Part shown: positions 15,667-23,588 of the stretch, in pieces
How positions within the stretch are numbered: the first letter of the stretch is position 1
Layout: every line of letters starts with the position of its first letter
Source: Candidatus Neomicrothrix sp. UBA6944
GTDB taxonomy: Bacteria; Actinomycetota; Acidimicrobiia; Acidimicrobiales; Poriferisodalaceae
DNA length: 29,254 bases
Reading direction: 5' to 3'
Assembly (NCBI GenBank): GCA_002448715.1
Contig: DJZU01000036.1
Span: 937 to 30,190 of the forward strand
Translations under genes and position numbers: made by a program
Notes under the pieces: generated by a model
The model's input: only the letters and a program-made list of their open reading frames with translations
Database searches by the model: none
Told to the model about the DNA's origin: nothing

Positions 15667-17193
15667 TTGGCTGCCACCTTCGCCGAACTCGGCGTTCCAT
15701 CTTCTGTGACGCGCGTCCTCTCTAGTCAGGGAATAGAAGAACCATTTGAGGTGCAAACGGTCGCTATTCCAGACGCGTTAGCTGGACGTGACATTTGCGG
15801 ACGTGCACCAACTGGATCCGGTAAGACCATCGCGTTCGGAATTCCCGTCATCGTGCGCACCGCGGGGTCGCGCCCCAAAGCACCATCAGCGTTAGTGCTC
15901 GCACCCACCCGAGAATTAGCTGAACAAATTGCTGATGAACTACGACCACTTGCTCGAGCGCACGACCTGTGGGTTTTGTCCGCATACGGTGGCACGAACA
16001 TCAATCGCCAAATCGACCGCCTCAAAAAAGGCGTCGATGTGCTCGTCGCCTGCCCAGGGCGTCTCCAAGATCTTCTCGATCGCAAAGCGTTGACCCTTGA
16101 CTCGGCTCGGACTGTTGTGATTGACGAAGCAGATCGCATGGCCGACATGGGTTTTTTACCCGACGTTCGTCGAATATTAGATCTCACTCCATCGGACCGG
16201 CAGACCTTGCTGTTTTCAGCGACGCTCGACAAAGACGTTGCTGCGCTTACCCGCGATTACCAATCTGACCCTGTCCGCCACGAAGTGGGGCCAGAAACTC
16301 CCGACATTCAACTCCTTGAGCATCGTTTCTGGGCCGTTGACCGAAGCGAACGAGTCAACGTTGCCGTGAACCTGATAAGGCGAACAGGGAAAACTGTGGT
16401 GTTCACTCGGACCCGGCACGGAGCTGACCGCGCCGCGAAACAACTTGGACGAGAAGGCCTTGAAGCAGCTGTCATCCATGGGGCGCGAACTCAAAGTCAA
16501 CGTGACAGAGCGTTAGCACATTTCACTGATGGAGAAGCTTTGGTTCTTGTAGCCACCGATGTAGCTGCCAGAGGTATCCATGTTGATGGCGTCGAATGCG
16601 TACTTCATTTCGACCCTCCGGAGGATGGTAAAGCGTATGTGCATCGAAGTGGACGAACCGCGCGCGCTGGTGCTTCCGGAACTGTTGTGTGTTTCGTGGA
16701 TAAATCGCAACGCAAAGCAGTCAAACATTTACAACGCGAAGCTGGGATTGATGTCCAAGTCGTAGAACCTGACATGGATGGATTAGGAGACGCTCGGCCT
16801 CTCGGCCCGAAAGCAAAAAAAACTGGAGGGCAGAACCAGAAATCATCAAGCCCGCAAAGTACGAAACCTTCGGGGGGCCAAAACCGCAACAAAAACGGAA
16901 AAGGCAAACGTAAACCCCACAATAGAAACGATCAGCAACGTAACGGCCAGCACCACAAACCTGGATCTAGTGGGAAACCAGCTGGTAAAGGAAAACCTCG
17001 TGGTAAAGGAAAGCCGAACAGTGGAGGTACACCCTCAGGCAAAGGTAAACCTGGCGCTAAAACGAAATCCGGGAAAAGAAAACCCGACACTGGCAGAAAG
17101 AGAAAACCCCAAAGCGTCAAGAGGGGAAACGGCTACCCGAAATCCAAACAAAACCCCAATCGCAAAAAAGCTGCCCAGCAGCGGAGCCGTTGA
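15667..17193 (+). CDS. DEAD-box ATP-dependent RNA helicase with basic low-complexity tail
   Basis: A 508-residue RNA helicase. Motifs in order: Q motif around Gln30, Walker A APTGSGKT (47-54), PTREL (80-84), GG (108-109), CPGR (129-132), DEAD (153-156), SAT (184-186), ATDVAARG (296-303) and HRSGRTAR (326-333). It unwinds short RNA duplexes in ribosome assembly or mRNA turnover, often at low temperature. From about residue 385 the protein becomes a Gly/Lys/Asn/Pro-rich tail of about 120 residues, with GKGKP repeated at 440-444, 446-450 and 458-462. The tail is probably disordered and RNA-binding. The start is TTG with a Shine-Dalgarno. Neighbours are metabolic and unrelated, so this housekeeping gene is probably transcribed alone; 137 bases precede it. 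Confidence 0.95.
   Translation: MAATFAELGVPSSVTRVLSSQGIEEPFEVQTVAIPDALAGRDICGRAPTGSGKTIAFGIPVIVRTAGSRPKAPSALVLAPTRELAEQIADELRPLARAHDLWVLSAYGGTNINRQIDRLKKGVDVLVACPGRLQDLLDRKALTLDSARTVVIDEADRMADMGFLPDVRRILDLTPSDRQTLLFSATLDKDVAALTRDYQSDPVRHEVGPETPDIQLLEHRFWAVDRSERVNVAVNLIRRTGKTVVFTRTRHGADRAAKQLGREGLEAAVIHGARTQSQRDRALAHFTDGEALVLVATDVAARGIHVDGVECVLHFDPPEDGKAYVHRSGRTARAGASGTVVCFVDKSQRKAVKHLQREAGIDVQVVEPDMDGLGDARPLGPKAKKTGGQNQKSSSPQSTKPSGGQNRNKNGKGKRKPHNRNDQQRNGQHHKPGSSGKPAGKGKPRGKGKPNSGGTPSGKGKPGAKTKSGKRKPDTGRKRKPQSVKRGNGYPKSKQNPNRKKAAQQRSR
16984..17052 (+). repeat. Coding repeat in helicase tail (GKGKP units)
   Basis: Three GKGKP units are encoded by near-identical GGTAAAGGAAA(A/G)CC-type segments, the first two directly adjacent with one Arg between. 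Such repeats can expand or contract by slippage. Confidence 0.6.
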
Positions 17194-17263
17194 GAACAAC
17201 TCCCTAGATAGGGCGAACTGACTGCGATGCGTGAGAAACCCACCGGCAATTAAGGTCTCCAAT

Positions 17264-18196
17264 ATGGACAAACTCCGCACCCCAGATGAACGATTCGAAG
17301 ATTTAGTTGACTGGCCCTTTGAGCCTCGTTACGTGACCGTCGATCACGACCTCCGAGTGCACTACATAGACGAAGGAACAGGCCCAACTGTGTTGCTGCT
17401 ACACGGCGAACCAACTTGGGGGTACCTATATCGCAAAATGATCCCCACCCTCGTCAACTCAGGATGCCGAGTTGTGGTCCCGGACCTGGTTGGGTTCGGC
17501 AGGTCGGATAAACCGGTGATGCGCGACGACTACACCTACGGTCGGCACCTTCGTTGGTTGAGTCAAACCATCAACGAAATTGACGTGACATCACCACTGG
17601 GTCCAATCACACTGTTCTGTCAGGACTGGGGTGGACTATTAGGTCTATGTCATGTCGCCCAACACCCCGAAATGTATCGAGGGGTCGTCGCCTCAAATAC
17701 TGGCGTGCCCTTAGGTCGAGATATCGGGATGACCAAAGAAGACCCATTTGCTCTGTGGCGCCAATTCTCGCAAGACACATACCCATTCGTCGCATCAGAA
17801 TGTGTTGCAGGCGACACTTCGCCGCTGCCCTCAACTCCAGGTTTCCAACTCACCGACGAAGAGAAACGGGCATACGACGCCCCATTTGTTGACGACACCT
17901 TCGTAGCTGGAGCACGCCAATTCCCGGTGCTGGTTCCAACATCGGGCGTGCATCCCGGCGCCCACCTATGTCGCGACATCTGGGACCTACTCGCCGATTG
18001 TCATGTCCCATTGACAACAGCTTTTGGAGATAACGACCCAGTGACAGGCCCGCTGCAGGGTCTGATGTCTACCAGCGTGCCAGGCGCCGTCGATCAGCCA
18101 CACATCATCGTTGAAGGCGCAGGCCACTTCATCCAAGAGCATCAACCCGAACAGTGCGTCACTGCCATTTTGGATTTACTTGACCGCACTGGATAG
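17264..18196 (+). CDS. Haloalkane dehalogenase, subfamily I type
   Basis: A 310-residue alpha/beta-hydrolase predicted to hydrolyse a carbon-halogen bond to an alcohol and halide. HGEPTWGYLYRKMIP (47-61) contains the oxyanion-hole region typical of haloalkane dehalogenases. The nucleophile is Asp121 in CQDWGG, with Trp122 next to it as first halide-stabilising residue and Trp165 (ALWRQFSQ) as likely second. The acid is Asp258 or Asp256 in FGDNDPVTG, and the base is His288 in GAGHFIQEHQPE. An acid late in the sequence with a Trp next to the nucleophile is the subfamily-I arrangement. No signal peptide is seen. ATG 17264 follows AAGG; the frame opens 11 codons earlier. Nearby genes do not show what halogenated compound is used; related enzymes sometimes act on other substrates. 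Confidence 0.88.
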   Translation: MDKLRTPDERFEDLVDWPFEPRYVTVDHDLRVHYIDEGTGPTVLLLHGEPTWGYLYRKMIPTLVNSGCRVVVPDLVGFGRSDKPVMRDDYTYGRHLRWLSQTINEIDVTSPLGPITLFCQDWGGLLGLCHVAQHPEMYRGVVASNTGVPLGRDIGMTKEDPFALWRQFSQDTYPFVASECVAGDTSPLPSTPGFQLTDEEKRAYDAPFVDDTFVAGARQFPVLVPTSGVHPGAHLCRDIWDLLADCHVPLTTAFGDNDPVTGPLQGLMSTSVPGAVDQPHIIVEGAGHFIQEHQPEQCVTAILDLLDRTG

Positions 18197-18286
18197 ACAC
18201 GGACTTCGCCCTATTAGCACTGCGGAACCGATGTTCAGCTAGTAGCTTCCTCATCGCTAAAGATCACATAGAAAGAGACACTAAAA

Positions 18287-18730
18287 ATGGTGGAAACAGC
18301 AGGCAATACAAGTATTGATATCGAGGCTAGCCCTGAAGCGGTCTACGCTATTTTGACGGACCTGACCAGAATTAGTGATCTAAGCCCAGAGTGCTACAAA
18401 GCGGAATGGGAGGGTGACGCAACTGAAGCGGTCGTAGGCGCTAAATTCCGCGGCTACAACGACAACGGAGGCAACAAATGGGACGCCGGATGCGTTGTTG
18501 TCGCTGCCGAGCCCGCTAAAGAATGGTCATTCGAAGTACCTGGAGATGATGGACGCAGCACCGTATGGCGCTACCAGATCGAAGCAACCTCGGATGGATG
18601 TCGAGTAACTGAAAGTTTTGACTCACCAATCCTCGACGGGGAGTTCTTCCAAAAAATCAACCGGCACAAGTTGCTTCTGGACAACATCGCCCAAACATTG
18701 GCGAACCTCAAAGCTGTTGCAGAGGCCTAA
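18287..18730 (+). CDS. SRPBCC (START/polyketide-cyclase-like) family protein
   Basis: A 147-residue helix-grip protein. The opening GNTSIDIEASPEAVYAILTDLTRISDLSPEC is the classic SRPBCC N-terminus (strand, then a helix with PEAVYAILTD); it is followed by AKFRGYNDNGG, WSFEVPGDDGRSTVWRYQIEA and a long C-terminal helix. These proteins bind hydrophobic ligands; some act as cyclases or aromatases. The ATG is preceded by GAAAGAGA. It lies 38 bases before the MFS exporter gene, so both may share a transcript, and ligand binding coupled to export is a possible but unproven link. Confidence 0.85.
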   Translation: MVETAGNTSIDIEASPEAVYAILTDLTRISDLSPECYKAEWEGDATEAVVGAKFRGYNDNGGNKWDAGCVVVAAEPAKEWSFEVPGDDGRSTVWRYQIEATSDGCRVTESFDSPILDGEFFQKINRHKLLLDNIAQTLANLKAVAEA

Positions 18731-18768
18731 AAAACAGCCAACTTCGTATCGTCTCAAAGAGACTGGCG

Positions 18769-20238
18769 ATGACCACTAACCGAACGCGCTCCCAAAGGAG
18801 CGTTCTGCCTACAGTGTTCAACGTCGCTCCGTCAGCTATAGACGCGACGGGTGCAACCCCAACAGGTGACGTCGACCGGTGGCGAACACGATTGGTGTTT
18901 TTGTCAACGGCGCTCGGAGCTTTCCTGGTCACAGCCAATGTCTCAACTATGAACGTGGCATTCCCAGACCTCGAACAAACCTATGTTGACACCAGCCGAG
19001 GTTCGCTTACCTGGGCGCTCAACGCCTACACCATCGCCTTTGCAGCGCTCCTCATTCCAGCTGGTCGCTTCGCCGACCGATTCGGTCGACGACGCGTGTT
19101 TATGATCGGTCTGGGAGTATTCGCCGTTTCATCAATACTCGTGGGAGCGGCACCAAACTTTTCTATCGTGATTCTCGCTCGAGTTGTCCAAGGTGTCGGT
19201 GGAGCGTTACTGACCCCAGCATCGTTAGGGCTGTTGTTGGCCGTCACGCCTGAATCGGCTCGGATGACAACGGTCGCCAAATGGGGTGCCCTCACCGCAC
19301 TCGGAGTGGCAACCGGTCCGGCAGTCGGTTCTCTTATTGTCAATTCATATGGTTGGAGATGGGCATTTCTGATCCTTCCACCCTTTTGCTTACTGGCGTA
19401 CTTAAGCGGCAGAACTACTTTGCCAGGTAACGCACCAAATGACGAAGCCCCATTCCCTGATCTGGTCGGAGCGATACTCCTCGCTATCTCCATGGCGCTG
19501 CTCGCTTTTTCCATTGTTCAAGTTGGCCCATGGGGATGGGCGTCGCCAGGTGTTGTAGGCACGCTACTGCTGTCGCTGGTTCTGTTAGTCCTCACCTTTG
19601 TGAAAGGTCTCAAACATAGGGCCCCAGCTATACCGACAAACCTCTTTCGTATTCGATCGTTAAACATGGCGAATCTAGCGACAGCACTCCAGTCGGCGGG
19701 ACTATCAGCCTCGATCCTCGTTAACGTTTTGTGGCTGACCCAAGGATGGGGGTATTCGATACGCACAGCAGGTCTAGCGACGGCACCACTCCCTTTGTTC
19801 GTGGCGTGCATGGCTCCTTATGTTGGGAAACTAGGAACCCGCCACGGGGTGCGAGTGATTGCCGTACCGGGGTCCTTCGCATGGGGAATAGGTGTGCTGA
19901 TGTATGCCCTATTTGTCACCGAAACCCCAAACTATTGGGGATTGTGGCTCCCAGCTTCGCTTCTGGTTGCTATCGGAGTCGCGACAACATTCCCCATCAT
20001 CAGTGCTGCTGCTGTAAGCGAAGTCCCGCCGGAAGATTTTGCTGTTGGAGGGTCGCTGAACCAAGTCGGTCGACAATTCGGATCCACAGTTGGCGTTGCC
20101 GCTCTCGTCACGATGGTCGGTTCAGGAGCCGATATCGATGCGTTCCATAACGCATGGTTTGTGACCGCCGCCACTGGGCCGATTGCAGCATTAGCGGTCT
20201 TTTTCATACGCGAACCGAAGTCCATAAGTAGCGCCTAG
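18769..20238 (+). CDS. MFS transporter, DHA2 family (EmrB/QacA-like, 14 helices)
   Basis: A 489-residue inner-membrane proton-driven exporter. A soluble N-terminal stretch of about 40 residues is followed by helix 1 with TALGAFLVTANVSTMNVAFPDL, typical of DHA2 drug exporters. Motif A is GRFADRFGRRRV at residues 99-110, and the helix-5 motif C is ALTALGVATGPAVGSL. The length and hydrophobic pattern fit 14 helices. The family exports toxic organics and metabolites. The gene follows the SRPBCC gene closely and precedes a small alpha/beta-barrel gene by 78 bases. It could export intermediates of the surrounding oxidative pathways (inference). Confidence 0.92.
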   Translation: MTTNRTRSQRSVLPTVFNVAPSAIDATGATPTGDVDRWRTRLVFLSTALGAFLVTANVSTMNVAFPDLEQTYVDTSRGSLTWALNAYTIAFAALLIPAGRFADRFGRRRVFMIGLGVFAVSSILVGAAPNFSIVILARVVQGVGGALLTPASLGLLLAVTPESARMTTVAKWGALTALGVATGPAVGSLIVNSYGWRWAFLILPPFCLLAYLSGRTTLPGNAPNDEAPFPDLVGAILLAISMALLAFSIVQVGPWGWASPGVVGTLLLSLVLLVLTFVKGLKHRAPAIPTNLFRIRSLNMANLATALQSAGLSASILVNVLWLTQGWGYSIRTAGLATAPLPLFVACMAPYVGKLGTRHGVRVIAVPGSFAWGIGVLMYALFVTETPNYWGLWLPASLLVAIGVATTFPIISAAAVSEVPPEDFAVGGSLNQVGRQFGSTVGVAALVTMVGSGADIDAFHNAWFVTAATGPIAALAVFFIREPKSISSA

Positions 20239-20316
20239 TTCAGCAGCTTCGAACGCTCCAACATTCTTGGACCACTATGGTTCATTTACCGTGCTTACAA
20301 AGAAAGGTGGAATCAA

Positions 20317-20628
20317 ATGAAAGTCACTCACGCCACACAATGGCAGGTAAAGATGGGCCGCCAAGGCGACTTCCTAAATGTGAACCGGAGGGCAGCTGAG
20401 ATACACAAACGTTTGGGTGCTTCAGAAATCAAATTGTTAGCAGCACTTGCAGGTGCACCACAGAGTCAGTGGACCTACGTGATGATCTTTGATGACGAAG
20501 CTGCTTTCGCGAATGCAATGGTCGCGATGGACACTGACGAAGAATGGCTCACATTGGGCGCAGAATTCGTTGTTGACCCACCTGCTGAGGCAACGAACTC
20601 GATGCTTGCGCGAGATCTATTGAGCTAA
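20317..20628 (+). CDS. Small ferredoxin-like-fold protein, function unknown
   Basis: A 103-residue protein. A strand (KVTHATQWQVKMG), helix (DFLNVNRRAAEIHKRLG), strand (ASEIKLLAALAG), strand (SQWTYVMIFDDE) and helix (AAFANAMVAMDTDEEWLTL) follow the dimeric alpha/beta-barrel (EthD/ABM/Dabb) order, but no named family is certain. AAAGGTGG lies 8 bases before the ATG. It is the last plus-strand gene before the strong hairpin at 20654. It is one of four such small proteins in this window. Confidence 0.65.
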   Translation: MKVTHATQWQVKMGRQGDFLNVNRRAAEIHKRLGASEIKLLAALAGAPQSQWTYVMIFDDEAAFANAMVAMDTDEEWLTLGAEFVVDPPAEATNSMLARDLLS

Positions 20629-20653
20629 AGCAATCCCATGTGAATGAAAGAAC

Positions 20654-20678
20654 GCGACCGCCCTTTTGGGGCGGTCGC
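20654..20678. terminator. Bidirectional hairpin terminator between convergent genes
   Basis: GCGACCGCCC and GGGCGGTCGC form a perfect 10-base-pair stem with a 5-base loop. It sits between the plus-strand gene ending at 20628 and the minus-strand cupin gene ending at 20686. The plus-strand flank (TGAATTTCT) is moderately T-rich; on the minus strand the flank reads GTTCTTTCATTC. It can therefore serve both genes. Confidence 0.85.
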
Positions 20679-20685
20679 TGAATTT

Positions 20686-21036
20686 CTAAACGGAAAGCTT
20701 CGCCGGCGGTTTGTCGATTGGTTGGCTCCAACTTTCGACGGGAATATCAGTGCCGATGACTAACCGATGAGCTGGACTTACTAACTCCTGGTGTAACCAC
20801 CCTGCGGGGGCACTAAGTCGACAGCCCGGTGTGGCGTGATACACGGCGCCGTCTTCAGTGGCAAGGTTCGCTTCACCTGACACCAGCCAAATCGTGGCGC
20901 TGAACTCATGCCAGTGCAGGTCCGTGTCATGTTGGGTCTCAGTGTCAAACGCGAAAGCGTGAAGACCGAGCTTCTTGGCTTCAGCGATCGCTTCCTCTTC
21001 AGTAATGGGATCACCCTGGACGAACTCGAACTCCAT
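20686..21036 (-). CDS. Cupin-domain protein
   Basis: A 116-residue single-domain cupin. HWHEF (His41, His43) is the first metal-binding motif, followed by the Gly-containing turn of IWLVSGEANLATEDG and the second motif around His82 (PAGWLHQEL). The N-terminal 30 residues form a helix (EEEAIAEAKKLGL). Such proteins bind a divalent metal and may be dioxygenases, isomerases or simple sensors; the motif set does not identify a substrate. GGAATAGG precedes the ATG. It converges with the plus-strand gene on the terminator at 20654. Confidence 0.85.
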   Translation of the reverse strand: MEFEFVQGDPITEEEAIAEAKKLGLHAFAFDTETQHDTDLHWHEFSATIWLVSGEANLATEDGAVYHATPGCRLSAPAGWLHQELVSPAHRLVIGTDIPVESWSQPIDKPPAKLSV

Positions 21037-21148
21037 ACCTATTCCACTTTCAATTTGGTGCTTCCATAGATTCTGTCAGCTATTGAGCCAAACAGGAAGA
21101 GTCGAATGGATAGTTGAATGTCTGACCCCTCAGATACTCATTACCTCT

Positions 21149-21319
21149 ATGCGAATACCAGGACCAAACGAACTAACCAGCCAGGTACAAGTCGAAATAC
21201 TTAGGCGTTCCATTGCCATGGACAGGCCAGGCGCACCAGTTGCAGTATCTCTGCGACTGACTAGAGAGGAAGCCCTCCTCATGCTCGACGGCTATTTGAG
21301 ACAAGCCAACGCGGCATAA
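21149..21319 (+). CDS. Small orphan protein of 56 residues
   Basis: An unrecognised short protein with two probable helices (QVQVEILRRSIAMD and TREEALLMLDGYLRQANAA) and a middle strand (PVAVSLRLT). The frame is open well upstream of ATG 21149, but the upstream part overlaps the cupin start and has no protein-like character. There is no Shine-Dalgarno. It ends 7 bases before the end of the convergent sulfurtransferase gene, the tight packing expected of a real gene. It could be a small binding or regulatory protein. Confidence 0.5.
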   Translation: MRIPGPNELTSQVQVEILRRSIAMDRPGAPVAVSLRLTREEALLMLDGYLRQANAA

Positions 21320-21326
21320 CCCGCTG

Positions 21327-22196
21327 CTATACGGGCCCGACGTCTAAGGGCGCTTGCGGATCCTTAGTCCATTCCAATAATGACCCGTCATACAGCGAGA
21401 CATTTTCGTACCCCAGAGCGTCTAACGCCAAGAAAGCGGTGCTCGCAGCGATTCCCCCGCCGCAATAGGTGATCAGACACTCAAATTCATCTGCGCCGGC
21501 GTCACGAAAAACCGTTTGAAGTTCGGCACGGTCACGAAGCGCGCCTGTATACGGATCGATGATCGACATCGCAGGGACGTTGACGCTGCCCGGAATACGT
21601 CCCGGGCGCCCATAGTGTTGTCCTTCTCCTTCAAACTGTTCATGAGACAGCGCGTTGACTAGACCAACCGCAGGGTTGTCGACCGCTGCTTCCACAGTCT
21701 CTTTATTGGCAATCCACTCAGGAAGCTCAGTCGCTATGAAAGCACATGGCGACTTATCAGGAACCTCATCGGTGAGCGGTCGACCATCTTGTACCCAAAG
21801 GTCGTAAGTGCCATCCAATAATCGAACATTGTTGGCTCCTGCCTGCCTGAGCGACCACCAACAACGATGGGTCACCACATGTACGTTTGCGCCGTAAAGA
21901 ACCAAGGTCTGATCGTTAGAAACCCCAATGGAGCCTAGAAGATCATGCAAGTTCGTCGCAGGGAGAGCAGCGAATGGGAACGAACCAGCAGGGTCGGAAA
22001 GGTCATCTACCATATGCAGGTAATAGGCGCCGGGGATATGAGCTTCGTCGTAGTCGGAGCGCATCGAAAAAAAGTCAGAAGGGCCGGGAGGTTGAGGGCG
22101 AAAGCCGGCACGAACGTCGATAATCGCCACCTCAGGATCACCTAAATGGTCTTCGAGCCAACTAGCGCTAACGAACGTGGGGCTGTAGTCGCTCAT
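21327..22196 (-). CDS. Sulfurtransferase with two rhodanese domains (thiosulfate or 3-mercaptopyruvate type)
   Basis: A 289-residue tandem-rhodanese protein. The N-terminal domain (from VSASWLEDHL, with VAIIDVRAGF) lacks the catalytic cysteine and is structural, as usual in this family. The C-terminal domain carries Cys245 in the active loop TYCGGGIAAST and ends with LYDGSLLEW. It transfers sulfane sulfur from thiosulfate or 3-mercaptopyruvate to cyanide or a thiol acceptor. The CGGGIA loop differs from both classical loops (CRKGVT for thiosulfate, CGSGVT for mercaptopyruvate), so the donor is uncertain. AGGTGAGA precedes the ATG. Confidence 0.9.
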   Translation of the reverse strand: MSDYSPTFVSASWLEDHLGDPEVAIIDVRAGFRPQPPGPSDFFSMRSDYDEAHIPGAYYLHMVDDLSDPAGSFPFAALPATNLHDLLGSIGVSNDQTLVLYGANVHVVTHRCWWSLRQAGANNVRLLDGTYDLWVQDGRPLTDEVPDKSPCAFIATELPEWIANKETVEAAVDNPAVGLVNALSHEQFEGEGQHYGRPGRIPGSVNVPAMSIIDPYTGALRDRAELQTVFRDAGADEFECLITYCGGGIAASTAFLALDALGYENVSLYDGSLLEWTKDPQAPLDVGPV

Positions 22197-22250
22197 CTAT
22201 CTCACCTGACTAGGTACCTATGGTTGAGGACTGTACATTGAACAAACCCC

Positions 22251-22625
22251 ATGAACCTCGCGAAAAACATTGTCGGATGTTTACTCGGTCTTCCATTTAT
22301 ATGGATCGGAATCCAGCATTTCGTTAATCCCAAAGCTTTCAACGAGATTGTTCCTCGATACCTAGCGGCGCCGTCGTTTTGGACCTACTCCAGCGGAGCG
22401 TTGGAGATACTCCTCGGTTTAGGAATCATGATTCCAGTCACCAGAACTATTTCCGCTCGCCTCCTCGTGATCTTGGTGCTGGCGATGTCGTTAGCCAATC
22501 TAAACATGTACCTGAACGACGTGCCGTTTAACGGCAACCTTCTAAGCACAACCGGCCATGTCATTCGTTTAATCGTTCAAGTGATCTTGGTAGCGGTTCT
22601 GCTGTGGCTTGGGGCAATCTTCTAA
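22251..22625 (+). CDS. DoxX-like membrane protein
   Basis: A 124-residue protein with four predicted helices at about 4-22, 44-62, 70-88 and 104-122. GIQHFVNPKAFNEIVPRYL after the first helix and ALEILLGLGIM in the second are typical of the DoxX/DoxD-like family. Members are small membrane proteins linked to quinone or thiol redox processes, but the precise role is unknown. No ribosome site precedes the ATG, so translation may start on a leaderless message. It is divergent from the sulfurtransferase, with 54 bases between starts. Confidence 0.8.
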   Translation: MNLAKNIVGCLLGLPFIWIGIQHFVNPKAFNEIVPRYLAAPSFWTYSSGALEILLGLGIMIPVTRTISARLLVILVLAMSLANLNMYLNDVPFNGNLLSTTGHVIRLIVQVILVAVLLWLGAIF

Positions 22626-22682
22626 CCCAACCTTTCGATTCGTTGGAACTTTGACTGGCAGGAGACGGTTAGTCTTCGCGAC

Positions 22683-23495
22683 ATGGCACTGATGGAATGG
22701 GCAAATCTCAAGGCACATGAACTGCGGGAACTCGCGGCTGACGACGCTGTGGTGATAGCACCGGTAGCGGCTATGGAACAACATGGGCCCCACCTACCGG
22801 TACAGGTGGATAGCCGTTTAGCTACCGAGATATCGCACAGAGCAGCAAGAAAATCTCACACTGAGCAAACAACGGTCGTGTTGCCAGTCGTTTGGGCTGG
22901 TTTATCTGAACACCACATGCCATTTGGAGGGACCATCACCCTCGATTACGACACGCTCCTCGCATTGTTTCGCTGCATCGTCAGTAGCGTCCAACGTCAC
23001 GGATTTAACAAAGTTCTGATTTTGAATGGCCACGGCGGCAACATCGATGCATGCAAAATGATGGCTCAGCAGCTCTCACTTGAAATAAGTGACGTAACAG
23101 TGGTTGCAACCACATATTGGCTCGAAGCACAAAGCCGCCTCGCGCCCCTACTAGAGGACCAGTCCAGCGTCTTGCATGCAGGTGAAGCGGAAACGTCAAT
23201 GATGATGCAGCTAACTCCTGACCTAGTTGACGATAGTGACCTAGCGTCGCATCGAACGGCGGGAGACCTCAGTTTCTTGGTTGCTGGTGAAGCGTCATTC
23301 CGTTGGCGTGATCTCGCTTCAGTAACTCCCAACGGTGTTTTAGGAGATCCGAGCACCGCCAGTGCCGACAAAGGCGAACAGCTACTAGAAGCAGCTTCAG
23401 ACGCCATCAGTGAACTGATTTGCGACGCAGATACGTGGAGTGCCGCTCCTGACATGCGAGGTGATCACACCGGGGGAGTGCCCTTCGTTCTGTAA
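22683..23495 (+). CDS. Creatininase-family amidohydrolase
   Basis: A 270-residue metal-dependent amidohydrolase. The signatures are MEQHGPHLPVQVDS (Glu32, His34 and Asp43 as metal ligands), GLSEHHMPFGGTITL, NGHGGN (His117) and HAGEAETSMMM (165-175). The family opens cyclic amides such as creatinine or formamide-type substrates, or cleaves peptides, as in MftE. The NGHGGN form is that of the broader family rather than of genuine creatininase. The start has no well-spaced ribosome site (GGAGA lies 16 bases away). It stands 57 bases after the DoxX gene and 93 before the crotonase. Confidence 0.88.
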   Translation: MALMEWANLKAHELRELAADDAVVIAPVAAMEQHGPHLPVQVDSRLATEISHRAARKSHTEQTTVVLPVVWAGLSEHHMPFGGTITLDYDTLLALFRCIVSSVQRHGFNKVLILNGHGGNIDACKMMAQQLSLEISDVTVVATTYWLEAQSRLAPLLEDQSSVLHAGEAETSMMMQLTPDLVDDSDLASHRTAGDLSFLVAGEASFRWRDLASVTPNGVLGDPSTASADKGEQLLEAASDAISELICDADTWSAAPDMRGDHTGGVPFVL

Positions 23496-23577
23496 AGCTT
23501 GGATGCAGTGGGCGAGCAGCGGATACATTCTTGCGACGACCCGTACTGGCGCCCAGTCGAGTCGTTCGCTTCACCAT

Positions 23578-23583
23578 GGAGGT
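23578..23583 (+). promoter_or_regulatory. Ribosome binding site of the crotonase gene
   Basis: GGAGGT lies five bases before the GTG at 23589. It sets this GTG as the start. Confidence 0.75.
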
Positions 23584-23588
23584 AACCG

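Noticed and set aside
22683..23495. Mycofactocin biosynthesis locus, because MftE is a creatininase-family protein
   Set aside because: No mftA-D, mftF or radical-SAM gene is present and neither SDR has the mycofactocin-coupled insertion.
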